This document shows, piece after piece, positions 15,997 through 24,055 of a stretch of 51,032 nt of DNA (positions are counted from its first letter, which is position 1; every line of letters begins with the position of its first letter). Both the position numbers and the translations under genes were made by a program. The notes under the pieces were generated by a model, which made no database searches, was not told the DNA's origin, and saw only the letters and a list, made by a program, of their open reading frames with translations. The DNA comes from CAZCBN01 sp964496975 (GTDB lineage Bacteria; Planctomycetota; Phycisphaerae; Phycisphaerales; UBA1924), in contig CAZCBN010000005.1 of assembly GCA_964496975.1 (NCBI GenBank), positions 1-51,032 on the forward strand, written 5' to 3'.

Positions 15997-16532
15997 CGTG
16001 ACAAAAAAGTGCGTCCGGGCCGCAACGTGCCCCCCCACGAGCCGGTAGGCCTTGCGGGGAGCAGGCGCGGCCCCCCGGCCGGAAACCCGTCGACGGTCCG
16101 GCCGGGGGTCGCGCGGTCGCGGGGGACATGGCTCGGGACGGCCGCGTGCGACGACGCGGCCGACGTGGGGGGCCACGAGCCGGGGCCACAGGCCAAGGCC
16201 GACCGCCAAGGCCACCGGCCGAGGCCGAGGCCAAAGGTCCGGGGCCGGGGGCGAAACGAGCGGGCGGCCGATCCGAGAGAGCGGCGGATCGGCGAGCCCG
16301 ACGACGAGTCGGCCCTCCGGCGTGACGGCCCGCCCCGGCCTGAACGCCCGGGCCTGAAGGCTCGGACAGGCCGGCGACCAACGCCGAGCGCGGTGCCCGA
16401 GGTGCGGGGCCCTGACCCAGCCCCGGCTTCGGCAAGCCGCAGCGGAACATCCCCTGAGTGCCGGCCGAGCTCGCCAGGATCGGCCGGCACGGCGGCGGCG
16501 CGACCTTGCGGTGGCGCTGCCGCGTTTTTTTT
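15997..16532 (+). ncRNA. Candidate structured non-coding RNA (or very long structured 3' UTR)
   Basis: No convincing ORF lies between the PDZ stop (15967) and moxR (16773). The stretch carries consecutive perfect hairpins: a 12-bp stem at 16072-16083/16097-16108 with a 13-nt loop, a 9-bp stem at 16267-16275/16285-16293, a 5-bp stem at 16298-16312, a 6-bp stem with a CGGC tetraloop at 16424-16439, and an 11-bp stem at 16458-16468/16480-16490. It ends in a classic intrinsic terminator at 16492-16532. Apparent reading frames here are low-complexity and differ in character from neighbouring genes. It does not match RNase P, tmRNA or SRP RNA landmarks. I see no clear promoter, so it could also be the PDZ transcript's 3' UTR. 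Confidence 0.4.
16492..16532 (+). terminator. Intrinsic terminator with U8 tract
   Basis: A 10-bp stem (16492-16501 with 16514-16523, one G-U pair) and a 12-nt loop, followed by G and eight Ts (16525-16532). The T-tract is on the + strand, so it ends a rightward transcript. The nearest upstream + strand gene stops 525 bp away. Confidence 0.85.
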
Positions 16533-16571
16533 GGCGCGGTGGGTGGGGCGCTTGAAGGCCCGGGGCGAGGT

Positions 16572-16680
16572 GTCGGATCCAGGAGCCGACGTTGTCGAGG
16601 CGAGAGGCGGAGATGCGCCGGCTCGGAGAGCCGGCCCACCCAAGAGCCGAGCCACCCAAGAGCCGAGCCACCCAAGAGGC
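16572..16680. repeat. Copies of the palindromic SESRPTQ element upstream of moxR
   Basis: A degenerate copy at 16572-16590 (arms GTCGGATC/GAGCCGAC, one mismatch) and a good copy at 16617-16635 (arms GCCGGCTC/GAGCCGGC around GGA). The second is followed by CCCACCCAAG and then 16-bp tandem units (GAGCCGAGCCACCCAA) to about 16680. In one frame the good copy would read SESRPTQ, as in gatC and lysS, but here it is outside any convincing gene. Confidence 0.8.
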
Positions 16681-16772
16681 GTCCCGGCCAAGAGCCGGGG
16701 TCTCCAAAGGCTGGGCTCCTCGGGAGCGGGGGCGTGCGCGCGAGTGGGGGGCGGTTGGTGTACCGTTTGGGC

Positions 16773-17882
16773 ATGCACACCGAGCCGAGCCCGTCGCCTT
16801 CGCCGTTGTCGATGTTGTCGGAGTCGGCGTCTGCGTCGGAGCAGATCGCCGCGGTGCGGGCGTCGTTTGACGCGCTGCGGGCGGAGATCGGGAAGGTGAT
16901 CGTCGGGCAGCAGGACGTGGTGGAGCAGATCCTGATCTGCATCTTTTGCCGCGGGCACGCGCTGGTGGTGGGTGTGCCGGGGCTTGCGAAGACGCTGCTG
17001 ATCTCGACGATCTCGAGGACGCTGCACCTTGGGTTCAGCCGGGTGCAGTTCACGCCGGACCTGATGCCGACGGACATCACGGGGACGGAGGTGATCGAGG
17101 AGGACAAGGCGACGGGGCGTCGGGGGCTGCGGTTTGTGCCGGGGCCGATCTTCGCGAACGTGGTGCTGGCGGACGAGATCAACCGGACGCCGCCCAAGAC
17201 GCAGGCGGCGCTGCTTGAGGCGATGCAGGAGCGGCAGGTGACGGTGGGCGGGGTGCGGCACGAGCTGCCCAAGCCGTTCTTTGTGCTGGCGACGCAGAAC
17301 CCGTTGGAGCAGGAGGGGACCTACCCGCTGCCCGAGGCGCAGCTCGACCGGTTCATGTTCCAGATCCTGATCCGCTACCCGACGGCGGAGGAGGAGCTGG
17401 AGGTGGTGCGGCGGAGCGCGGGCAAGGACGAGGCTGTGCTGCACACGGTGCTGAAGGCGGGGGATATCGAGCGGGTGGCGCGGGTGGTTCGGTCGGTGCC
17501 GGTGAGCGAGACGGTGCTGCGGTACTGCCTGCGGCTGGTGCGGGCGACGCGGGTGGGCGAGCCGGCGGACGCGGGCGTGGAGCGGCCCGAGGTGGTGCGG
17601 AACTACGTGGCGTGGGGGGCGGGGCCGCGCGGGAGCGAGAACCTGGTGCTGGCGGCGCAGGCGAAGGCGCTGCTGAGCGGGGAGGACCACGTGACGGCGG
17701 AGCACGTGCGGCAGGTGGCGAAGCCGGTGCTGCGGCACCGGGTGCTGCTGAACTTCAATGCGCAGGCGGACCAGGTGTCGGCGGACGCGGTGATCGACGG
17801 GCTTTTGGCGTCGATGCCTGTGGCGGAGGCGGGGGGCGGGGAATCGGCGGAGCTTGATCGGGTTTTGCTCGGAAGTCGATAA
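16773..17882 (+). CDS. MoxR-family AAA+ ATPase
   Basis: 369 residues from ATG 16773. The AAA+ core has Walker A GVPGLAKT (about 67-74), Walker B VLADEINR (about 131-138), the MoxR-typical RTPPKTQAALLEAMQERQVT, and FVLATQNPLEQEGTYPLPEAQLDRF containing sensor 1 and the arginine finger region. A C-terminal lid domain follows. The N-terminus has about 25 extra Ser/Pro-rich residues. MoxR ATPases act as chaperones for metal insertion or complex assembly, usually beside DUF58 and VWA-domain genes; none follows here within the window, so it is a solitary copy. Codons end mainly in G, matching a leading-strand location. Confidence 0.93.
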   Translation: MHTEPSPSPSPLSMLSESASASEQIAAVRASFDALRAEIGKVIVGQQDVVEQILICIFCRGHALVVGVPGLAKTLLISTISRTLHLGFSRVQFTPDLMPTDITGTEVIEEDKATGRRGLRFVPGPIFANVVLADEINRTPPKTQAALLEAMQERQVTVGGVRHELPKPFFVLATQNPLEQEGTYPLPEAQLDRFMFQILIRYPTAEEELEVVRRSAGKDEAVLHTVLKAGDIERVARVVRSVPVSETVLRYCLRLVRATRVGEPADAGVERPEVVRNYVAWGAGPRGSENLVLAAQAKALLSGEDHVTAEHVRQVAKPVLRHRVLLNFNAQADQVSADAVIDGLLASMPVAEAGGGESAELDRVLLGSR

Positions 17883-17900
17883 ACCCGTCGATATTCCGGT

Positions 17901-17929
17901 TGTTTTCGGATCTTTGCAGGGGTATTGTG
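17901..17929 (+). promoter_or_regulatory. Candidate promoter for the Rrf2 regulator
   Basis: TTGTTT (17901-17906), a 17-bp spacer and TATTGT (17924-17929), in a short segment of conspicuously lower GC just after moxR. It would give a leader of about 165 nt before the Rrf2 ATG at 18103. Confidence 0.45.
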
Positions 17930-18102
17930 TCGATGCCCAAAGAGGGCTTCGTGGGCGGGGTCACGCGCTGGTGTCCGCGGCCGGGGGCGGCGGGGACCGA
18001 AGGGCGGGCCCTTTGGCGCTGAGTCGGGTTCGAGTCGGTTTCGGTGGGCCGGGCTGGACGATCGGTGGTTGGGGATCGTCGGGCTTTTGAAGGGGGCGCG
18101 GA

Positions 18103-18618
18103 ATGCTTTCGCAAACCACGGAATACGCGTTGCGGGCGATGTCGTGCCTTGCGTACTCGCCGGAGACGCTGACGCCGACGCCGGATCTTGCGGCGCAGAC
18201 GAAGGTGCCGGCGAACTACCTGGCGAAGGTGCTGCAGTCGCTGGCGCAGGCGGAGCTGATCGTGGGGCGTCGGGGTGTGGGGGGCGGGTATCGGCTGGCG
18301 CGTCCGGCGGAGGCGATCAGCCTGATGGACGTGATCAACGCGATTGACCCGGTGAAGCCGATCCACGAGTGCCCGCTGGGGCTGCCGAACCACGGGGCGA
18401 ACCTGTGCCCGCTGCACACGTGCATGGACCGGGCGGCGCGGACGCTGATCCAGCAGTTTGAGGGCGTGACGCTGGCGAAGCTGATCGCCGACTCCAACGG
18501 GAGCCGTCCGCTGTGCGACACGCAGCTCGCCGAGCGGCTTGGGCTGACGGTGAACGGGCTGGTGCCGAGCGGGGCCATGATGAACGGCGTCGCGAACGGG
18601 ATGTCGCACGGGATGTGA
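18103..18618 (+). CDS. Rrf2-family transcriptional regulator
   Basis: Winged-helix DNA-binding repressor/activator, 171 residues. It begins MLSQTTEYALRAMSCLA like other Rrf2 proteins, has the helix-turn-helix PANYLAKVLQSLAQAELI (36-53) and the wing RRGVGGGYRLARP (56-68). Three cysteines, C90, C102 and C107, sit in CPLGLPNHGANLCPLHTC. Their spacing is wider than the Fe-S cluster ligands of IscR or NsrR, though the cluster-binding loop occurs at the same place, so metal or redox sensing is possible but not shown. A Met/Gly-rich tail follows. It may autoregulate from the upstream promoter; no iron-sulfur genes are adjacent. Confidence 0.9.
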   Translation: MLSQTTEYALRAMSCLAYSPETLTPTPDLAAQTKVPANYLAKVLQSLAQAELIVGRRGVGGGYRLARPAEAISLMDVINAIDPVKPIHECPLGLPNHGANLCPLHTCMDRAARTLIQQFEGVTLAKLIADSNGSRPLCDTQLAERLGLTVNGLVPSGAMMNGVANGMSHGM

Positions 18619-18748
18619 AGGCCGGCCTGCGGCGGCCCTGTTCCTACGGTCCCGGGCCGTCCTGGGCGGGCTTGGGCCGCGTGCGTTCGGCGGCTGAAGG
18701 TGACGCTCGTCGGCTGGCCGCGGGGGCGGTGGCCCGTACCATCGCGGC

Positions 18749-20485
18749 GTGAGCGACACGACGCACTCTCAGCACCCGGCCGGCGGCGACCCGATCCACC
18801 CCCTTGAGCAGCAGCGGCGGCAGAACCGCGACGCGGTGGCGGCGCTGGGGCTTGACGTCTATGGGCAGCGCGAGGAGGGGCTGCGGAGCCTCGCCGACGC
18901 GCACGCGCTGTACGACGAGGCGGCCGACGCGGCCCACCAGCAGAGCGAGGCGGCGCGGAAGGACGCGCGGAAGGCCAACCCCGCCGCGGCGGAGGGGGAC
19001 CTGCCGCCGCTGGTGGACACGCGGCCTGTCGTGAAGGTGGCGGGGCGGGTGGTGCTGCACCGCGACGGGGGGAAGCTGATCTGGATGAACCTGCGCGACG
19101 AGACGCGGGAGACGTTTCAGATCGCGGTGAGCAAGGCGGACTGCAGCGAGCGCGGCTTTGCCGTGGCGAAGTCAACGGACCTGGGCGACCTGCTGGTGGC
19201 CGAGGGGCCCCTGATGCGGACCAAGGCGGGCGAGGTGACGGTGTGGTGCCGGGAGGTGCGGCCGGCGTCGAAGTGCCTGGTGCCGCCGCCGGAGAAGCGG
19301 CTTGGGCTGGCGGACGTGGAGGCGCGGTACCGGCAGCGGTACGTGGACCTGTGGAGCAACCCCGAGAGCATGCGGGTGTTTCAGGCGCGGACGCGGCTGA
19401 TGAGCGAGGTGCGGCGGTTCCTGGAAGGGCGCGGGTTTGTTGAGGTGGAGACGCCCATGCTGCAGGCGCAGGCGGGCGGGGCGGCGGCGCGGCCGTTTGT
19501 GACGCACATGAACGCGCTGGACATGGATCTGTACCTGCGGATCGCGCCCGAGCTGTACCTGAAGCGGCTGCTGGTGGGCGGCATGCCGCGGGTGTTTGAG
19601 ATCAACCGGAACTTCCGCAACGAGGGCGTGAGCCCCAGGCACAACCCCGAGTTCACGATGATGGAGCTGTACGAGGCGTACGGCGACTACATGAGCATGG
19701 CGGAGGTGACGGAGTCGCTGATCCGGCGGCTCGCGGGGGTGGCGGGGGTGGCGGGGGGAAGAGAAGGGGGAGAGGGGGGGAGTTCGGGGAGGGTCGGCTC
19801 GGAGAGCCGACCTACCCAGAGCGGCGGCTCGGAGAGCCGCCCCACCCAAAGCACGAAGATCGCGTTCGGCGACGTGGAGATTGACTACGGGCGGGCGTTT
19901 GAGTTTGCGCCGTACGAGGCTCTGTTTGAACGGGGCGTCGGGTGCTCGATGTTCGACGAGGCGGCGGTGCGGGCCGCGGCGCCGCGGCACGGCGTGAAGC
20001 CCGTGAACGACAAGGGCGTGGCAAAGGACCACTGGCTGCTGGTCGGCGAGCTGTTTGAGCTGCGGGGCGAGGCGCTGATCGAGAAGCACCGGCCCACGTT
20101 CGTGATCGACTACCCCGCGGCGCTGTGCCCGCTGACGAAGAGCAAGCGGGAGAGGCCCGAGATCGCCGAGCGGTTTGAGCTGTACATCGGCGGCATGGAG
20201 GTGGCGAACGCCTACACGGAGCTGAACGACCCCGACGTGCAGGCGGCGAAGTTCCGCGAGCAGCTCGCGGGGATCGAGGACGAGGAGAGCACGTTCCGGA
20301 ACTTTGACGAGGACTTCATCCGCGCGCTCAAGGTGGGCATGCCGCCGGCGGGGGGGCTCGGCATCGGGATTGATCGGGTGTGCATGCTGATGACGGGGCA
20401 GGGAAGCATCCGCGATGTGATCCTGTTCCCGCTGCTGCGGTCGGCGGGCGCGGGGGCGGGGGCGGGGGCCGGCGAGGGCGCATGA
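18749..20485 (+). CDS. lysS: LysS, class II lysyl-tRNA synthetase, with an in-frame repeat insertion
   Basis: 578 residues from a GTG with no obvious Shine-Dalgarno sequence, against about 500 for the family. The N-terminal anticodon-binding OB fold runs to about 190, with a His/Ala-rich insertion near 55-80. Class II motif 2 is FEINRNFRNEGVSPRHNPEF (about 285-304) and motif 3 GLGIGIDRVCML near 540-552. Between SLIRRLA and KIAFGDVEIDYG about 40 extra residues (roughly 331-370) include Gly/Glu-rich sequence and two SESRPTQ units from the palindromic element. Both flanks remain in frame and conserved, so the protein is probably functional. It attaches lysine to tRNA(Lys) in the cytoplasm. Confidence 0.96.
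   Translation: MSDTTHSQHPAGGDPIHPLEQQRRQNRDAVAALGLDVYGQREEGLRSLADAHALYDEAADAAHQQSEAARKDARKANPAAAEGDLPPLVDTRPVVKVAGRVVLHRDGGKLIWMNLRDETRETFQIAVSKADCSERGFAVAKSTDLGDLLVAEGPLMRTKAGEVTVWCREVRPASKCLVPPPEKRLGLADVEARYRQRYVDLWSNPESMRVFQARTRLMSEVRRFLEGRGFVEVETPMLQAQAGGAAARPFVTHMNALDMDLYLRIAPELYLKRLLVGGMPRVFEINRNFRNEGVSPRHNPEFTMMELYEAYGDYMSMAEVTESLIRRLAGVAGVAGGREGGEGGSSGRVGSESRPTQSGGSESRPTQSTKIAFGDVEIDYGRAFEFAPYEALFERGVGCSMFDEAAVRAAAPRHGVKPVNDKGVAKDHWLLVGELFELRGEALIEKHRPTFVIDYPAALCPLTKSKRERPEIAERFELYIGGMEVANAYTELNDPDVQAAKFREQLAGIEDEESTFRNFDEDFIRALKVGMPPAGGLGIGIDRVCMLMTGQGSIRDVILFPLLRSAGAGAGAGAGEGA
19792..19841. repeat. Palindromic SESRPTQ element (two units) inside lysS
   Basis: Two hairpin units exactly 30 bp apart. 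Unit 1 has arms GGTCGGCTC/GAGCCGACC around GGA (19792-19812), a perfect 9-bp stem. Unit 2 has GGCGGCTC/GAGCCGCC (19823-19841). The T:A to G:C change between units keeps pairing. Each unit is followed by CTACCCA or CCACCCA and encodes GSESRPTQ in the lysS frame. Same element as in gatC and upstream of moxR. Confidence 0.92.
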
Positions 20486-20511
20486 AAAAGGCCGCGGGGT
20501 GTTCCGCGGCC
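20486..20511 (-). terminator. Intrinsic terminator between lysS and the convergent gene
   Basis: Perfect 8-bp stem GGCCGCGG/CCGCGGCC (20490-20497 and 20504-20511) with a 6-nt loop. On the minus strand it is followed by five Ts, so it ends the leftward unknown secreted-protein transcript; it also directly follows the lysS stop. Confidence 0.8.
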
Positions 20512-20552
20512 TCGTGAGGTTCGTGGTGTGGGGGCCGGCGTTCCCGGGTCGA

Positions 20553-21721
20553 TCAGCCGCCGGTGGGCTGGGGCTGGTTGACGGGGACGGCGTCCTTGAG
20601 GCGGGGGTCGCGCTCGCCGGGCTTCATGAGCTCCATGCGGATGCCCTTGTCCTCGCCCTCGGGGACGTGGATGACCTTGCCGGGGTGGGTGACGTCGAGC
20701 TGGCGGAGGGGCGGCTGGTCGGGGTTGGCGCGGGTGGCGACGACGTTCTTCAGGAACTGCGCCTTCTGCTCGGTGGTGAGGGGGCCCCAGGCGGCCTTCA
20801 CGGCGCGGGCGCGGTCGGGCTCGTCGGCGACGAACTCAACCTCGGTGCTGGGGACGGCGAGCAGGGCCTGCTTGGCGGCGGCGTCGAGCCCTTCGATGCC
20901 CTCGAGGACCTTGGGCATGCGGGTGGAGGCCTCGACGAGCATGTTGTCGTAGGCGAGCTTGGCCTCGAGCAGGGTGTCCTCGAACATCCAGCGGAGGAAC
21001 TCGGAGTTGCCGTTGTCGGCGTCCTGGGTGCGCATCTCGTCGCCGAGCTTCTTGGTGTACTCCTGGAGGAGCTTGTTTTGGAAGCCCTCCTGGGTCTTGG
21101 TGAAGACCTGGCTGCGGGCGAGGTCGCCGCCGAGGGTGGGCTGGAGGAGGAGGGGGCGGATGCGGTCGCCCACCTGCTTCAGCGTGGGCAGGTCGGCGAT
21201 GTCGACGGTCTGGAGCAGGCCCAGGTCGACGTCGACCATGGTCTGCACGTCGGCGATGATGCGCTGCTCGAGCTGGGCCCGGCGGCGGCCGACGACGAGC
21301 ATGATCTTGTCGAGCATGCCGGGGGTGACGGTGGGGTTGTGCTTCAGGGCGATGTATTGGAGGGGCTGGTCGTAGCGGACGACGGGGCCGTTGTACTCGG
21401 CCGCGTTGATGCCGAGGGGGGCCCAGAGGGGCGGGTAGGGGAGGTCGGGCAGTCCGCCCTGGATGACGCCCGGCTTCACCGAGTTGGTGGACTGCACCGG
21501 CTGGCCCTGCGGGCGCGGCGGCGGCGCGGCGGGGGCCTTCATCGGCGGGAGGGGCGGGGGCGGGGTGTAGGNNNNNNNNNNGTGTAGGGGGCCGCGGGCT
21601 CAGCCGCCGGCGGCGGGGGCGGGGCGACCTGGGCGAGGGCCGCGACGGGCAGGCCGGCGAGGGCGAGGGCCGCGAGGGTCGCGATGCGGCGATGGGTGCG
21701 GGGGCAGAAGGGTTGGCTCAC
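20553..21721 (-). CDS. Unknown secreted protein, interrupted by an assembly gap
   Basis: The best start is GTG 21721, preceded by GAGGAGA. It opens a signal peptide (RRIATLAALALAGLPVAALA) followed by a Pro/Ala-rich stretch ending PAAPY, then ten Ns (21572-21581). After the gap a continuous frame of over 329 residues runs to 20553, starting Pro-rich (KAPAAPPPRPQGQP). It then becomes a mainly helical domain with HNPTVTPGMLDKIMLVVGRR, LGGDLARSQVFTK and LDAAAKQALLAVP. The two sides are out of frame with ten Ns; a gap length of 2 modulo 3 would join them. I do not recognise the family. The terminal Asp/Gly/Lys-rich tail ends PQPTGG. Probably periplasmic. Confidence 0.7.
21572..21581. other. Assembly gap (10 N) in a Pro/Tyr-coding repeat
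   Basis: Both flanks carry GTGTAGG next to G-rich proline codons (on the minus strand), so the gap probably hides a short tandem repeat that the assembler could not resolve. The frame on each side disagrees for a 10-base gap. Confidence 0.95.
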
Positions 21722-21982
21722 GGGCAGGTCTCCTCGGGGGTCGGTGGTCCATCTGGGACCGGTGGTCCGGGGGGTCGGTTGGATTGTGCCGGCGACGCGG
21801 CCGCGGGGCTCGCGGGCGCTGGAAGGCCGGCGGGGCTTCTGTCGGCTGCGCGGGCGGGCCGCGCCACCGGCGTCCGCAACGGCGCGGCCGGGGGGTGCGG
21901 GCCGAGACGGTTCGGGACGCCGCGGCGTGCCGGGCAACGTCCGCTAGGGTAGTCGTCCGGGGCGGCGTGCGGCCGCTGGAGC

Positions 21983-22591
21983 ATGATGCGTACGCTGGCG
22001 GGCATGAGGCAAACACCGGACACGACGGGGCGGAACACGGGTGGGGTGGACCGCCTGGCGCTGGCGGCGCAGATCTCAGAGATCGCGCTGCTGCGGGGCG
22101 AGTTCACGCTTCGTTCGGGTCGGAAGAGCCGGTACTACCTGGACAAGTACCGCTTCACGACGCGGCCCGAGCTGCTGCGGCCGGTGGGCGTGCTGCTGGG
22201 GGACGCGGTGCGTGCGATGGAGGCGGCGGCGGGGGCGCGGGTGGACCGGCTCGCGGGGGCGGAGCTGGGGGGCATCCCGCTGGTGACGGCGACGGGGCTG
22301 GAGCTGGGGCTGCCGACGCTGTTTGTGCGCAACGCGAAGAAGGACTACGGAACGGCGAAGCAGCTCGAGGGCGTGTGCGCCGCGGGCGAGGGCGTGGTGC
22401 TGCTGGAAGACGTCGCGACGACGGCGGGGCAGGCGCTCGAGGCGGTCGGCGTGCTGCGGGGGGTGGGGCTGCGGGTGCTGGGGGTGGTGGCGGTGATCGA
22501 CCGGCTGGAGGGGGCGCGGGAGAACATGGCGCAGGCGGGCGTGCCGTTTGAGGCGCTCTTCACCAAGCGGGACCTGGGCGTGGATGAGTGA
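21983..22591 (+). CDS. pyrE: PyrE, orotate phosphoribosyltransferase
   Basis: Pyrimidine biosynthesis enzyme converting orotate and PRPP to OMP. Up to 202 residues. The substrate region has FTLRSGRKSRYYLDKYRF (about 41-58) and the KKDYGTAKQLEG flexible loop (about 118-129). The PRPP-binding motif VVLLEDVATTAGQA is at about 138-151; here the usual DD pair is ED. The start is ATG 21983, or the in-frame ATG at 22004, which trims a short leader. It is divergent from the unknown secreted protein and is not in a pyrimidine operon in this window. Confidence 0.94.
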   Translation: MMRTLAGMRQTPDTTGRNTGGVDRLALAAQISEIALLRGEFTLRSGRKSRYYLDKYRFTTRPELLRPVGVLLGDAVRAMEAAAGARVDRLAGAELGGIPLVTATGLELGLPTLFVRNAKKDYGTAKQLEGVCAAGEGVVLLEDVATTAGQALEAVGVLRGVGLRVLGVVAVIDRLEGARENMAQAGVPFEALFTKRDLGVDE

Positions 22592-22624
22592 GGCGGGCGC
22601 GCGGGGGGGCGGGCGGTTTCAGGC

Positions 22625-22981
22625 TCAGGGAATCGGGATGCCGGCGAGGATGAAGGCGACGAAGACGAGGACGAGCAGCACCGCGACGACGAGGGCCCAG
22701 GGGGGGATGCCGGCGTGCGGGCTTTCGGCGAAGGCGTGGCCGCAGGCTTGGCAGACGGCGGCCTGGTCGTAGACGAGGCTTTTGCACTCGGGGCAGGTGC
22801 GGAACTCATCGCCGAAGCGTTCGAGGTCTTCGGGGCTTGGGCCCTCGGGGTCGAGGCCTTCGAGGCTGGGGTCGTCGTCGTTGAAGTCGTCGCCGCGGCG
22901 GCGGGCGGTGGGCGCGTTGCCGCCGGGGGGCAGGGCACGCCCGCCGCGGCCTGAACCGGAACCGGGGGGCCCGTGGCGCAT
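22625..22981 (-). CDS. Zinc-ribbon protein with one C-terminal membrane helix
   Basis: 118 residues. A Gly/Arg-rich N-terminus and an acidic linker (DDFNDDDPSLEGLDPEG) precede a zinc ribbon with CPECK and CQACG (about 63-80). A C-terminal transmembrane helix (PPWALVVAVLLVLVFVAFILAG, about 93-114) ends the protein, so the ribbon faces the cytoplasm and the tail is membrane-embedded. Function unknown; such proteins are common in planctomycetes. Its 3' end converges on pyrE with 33 bp between stops. Confidence 0.75.
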   Translation of the reverse strand: MRHGPPGSGSGRGGRALPPGGNAPTARRRGDDFNDDDPSLEGLDPEGPSPEDLERFGDEFRTCPECKSLVYDQAAVCQACGHAFAESPHAGIPPWALVVAVLLVLVFVAFILAGIPIP

Positions 22982-23122
22982 CCGGAGACGGTAGCCGAGG
23001 GCTGGCGGGTGCGCGGCGGTCCGGGGTGATGGGGCGGGCGGGTGCGGCCGATGGCGGGTGGTTGGTGCGCGTCGTTGTCGGCGCGGGGGGTGCCGCGCGG
23101 TGGGCGCGCATGGGGGGCCGGC

Positions 23123-23959
23123 GTGCGGATCGGGAGCGGGGCATCGCCTTCGGTGGCGGAGCGATCGCTGGCCGCGGCGCGGCGGGCGGGAGAGGCGTCG
23201 CTGACGAAGCTCGCCACGGGCAAGCGCATCAACCGAGCGGCGGACGACCCGGCGGGGCTGATCGCGGCGACGAAGCTGTCAAGCGACCTGGTCGTGAACG
23301 AGAAGCGGGCGCAGCGGTACGAGTTTGAGCTGCGGTCGCTGGGCGCGCAGGACGGCGTGCTGTCGGTGGTGGGCGACCTGCTGGTGGAGCTGGAGGGCGT
23401 GGTGGTGACGGCGGCGAACGCCGGGGCGATGAGCGCGCGCGAGCGGTCGGCGCTGCAGGACGAGGCGGACAGCATCATCGAGGCGATCGACCGGCTGAGC
23501 GCGACGAGCCGGTTCAACGGGCAGCGGACGGCGATCGGGCTGGACTCGCGCTCGCTGGGCGTGATCTCGGGCCGGACGCGGGAGGACGGCGGGGGCGGGG
23601 GGGAGACGCTGCGGCTTTCGGACCTGCGGGGCGGGGGGAAGCTGAAGCTGACGGGCGAGCGGCTTGAGGAGGCGCAGGAGGTGGTGCGGGCGGCGGTGTC
23701 GGAGGCGTCGTCGCGGCGCGCGGCGGTGGGCGCACGGACGCAGTCGGTGGAGAGCGAGCTGCGGGTGCTGGCGGATGAGTTTGTGAACCTGAGCGATGCG
23801 CGGAGCCGGATCGAGGACACAGACTTCGCGGCCGAGACGAGCCGGCTGGTGCGGGCGCAGATCCTGGAAGAGGCGTCGATCCGGGCGATTCTGGTGGAGC
23901 GGGAGCAGCGGGAGGGCGTGCTGCGGCTGCTGGAATCGGCGACGGCGGGCGTTCGCTAG
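23123..23959 (+). CDS. Short flagellin-family protein
   Basis: 278 residues from GTG 23123, chosen because VRIGSGASPSVAERSL aligns with the flagellin start. The N-terminal D0/D1 region has LTKLATGKRINRAADDPAGL (about 29-48), matching the classical SGLRINSAADDAAG motif. The C-terminal D1/D0 region has SRIEDTDFAAETSRLVRAQIL and a final EGVLRLLESA. The variable D2/D3 region is reduced to about 30 Gly-rich residues, so this is a core flagellin or a hook-associated homologue. No other flagellar gene is in the window. It acts, if expressed, in the filament after type III export; no signal peptide is present, as expected. Confidence 0.85.
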   Translation: MRIGSGASPSVAERSLAAARRAGEASLTKLATGKRINRAADDPAGLIAATKLSSDLVVNEKRAQRYEFELRSLGAQDGVLSVVGDLLVELEGVVVTAANAGAMSARERSALQDEADSIIEAIDRLSATSRFNGQRTAIGLDSRSLGVISGRTREDGGGGGETLRLSDLRGGGKLKLTGERLEEAQEVVRAAVSEASSRRAAVGARTQSVESELRVLADEFVNLSDARSRIEDTDFAAETSRLVRAQILEEASIRAILVEREQREGVLRLLESATAGVR

Positions 23960-23985
23960 GGCCCCGGTGACATGAAGCGGGAAGA

Positions 23986-24011
23986 GCGGGCCCGCTGGTG
24001 GGCGGGCCCGC
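23986..24011. terminator. Hairpin between convergent flagellin and secreted-protein genes
   Basis: Perfect 10-bp stem made of GCGGGCCCGC twice, with a 6-nt loop. Each arm is itself palindromic. There is only a weak T-rich tract on the minus strand (TCTTCC). A probable transcription barrier for both converging genes. Confidence 0.6.
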
Positions 24012-24055
24012 CGGGGTGTTGTGTTCTCGTTTCGCGTGGGCGTGATGCGCGGGGG

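Noticed and set aside
15997..16532. RNase P RNA, tmRNA or SRP RNA identity for the structured region
   Set aside because: I looked for the GAAAGUCCGGGC and ACAGAA-type elements of RNase P, the tRNA-like ends of tmRNA and the SRP GGAAGCAGC loop; none is present.
16009..16899. + strand frame through the hairpin-rich region
   Set aside because: Low-complexity Arg/Pro/Gly sequence crossing perfect hairpins and the terminator and overlapping moxR; not a credible protein.
18015..18050. tRNA T-arm-like GGTTCGAGTC
   Set aside because: No acceptor stem, anticodon arm or CCA end can be folded around it.
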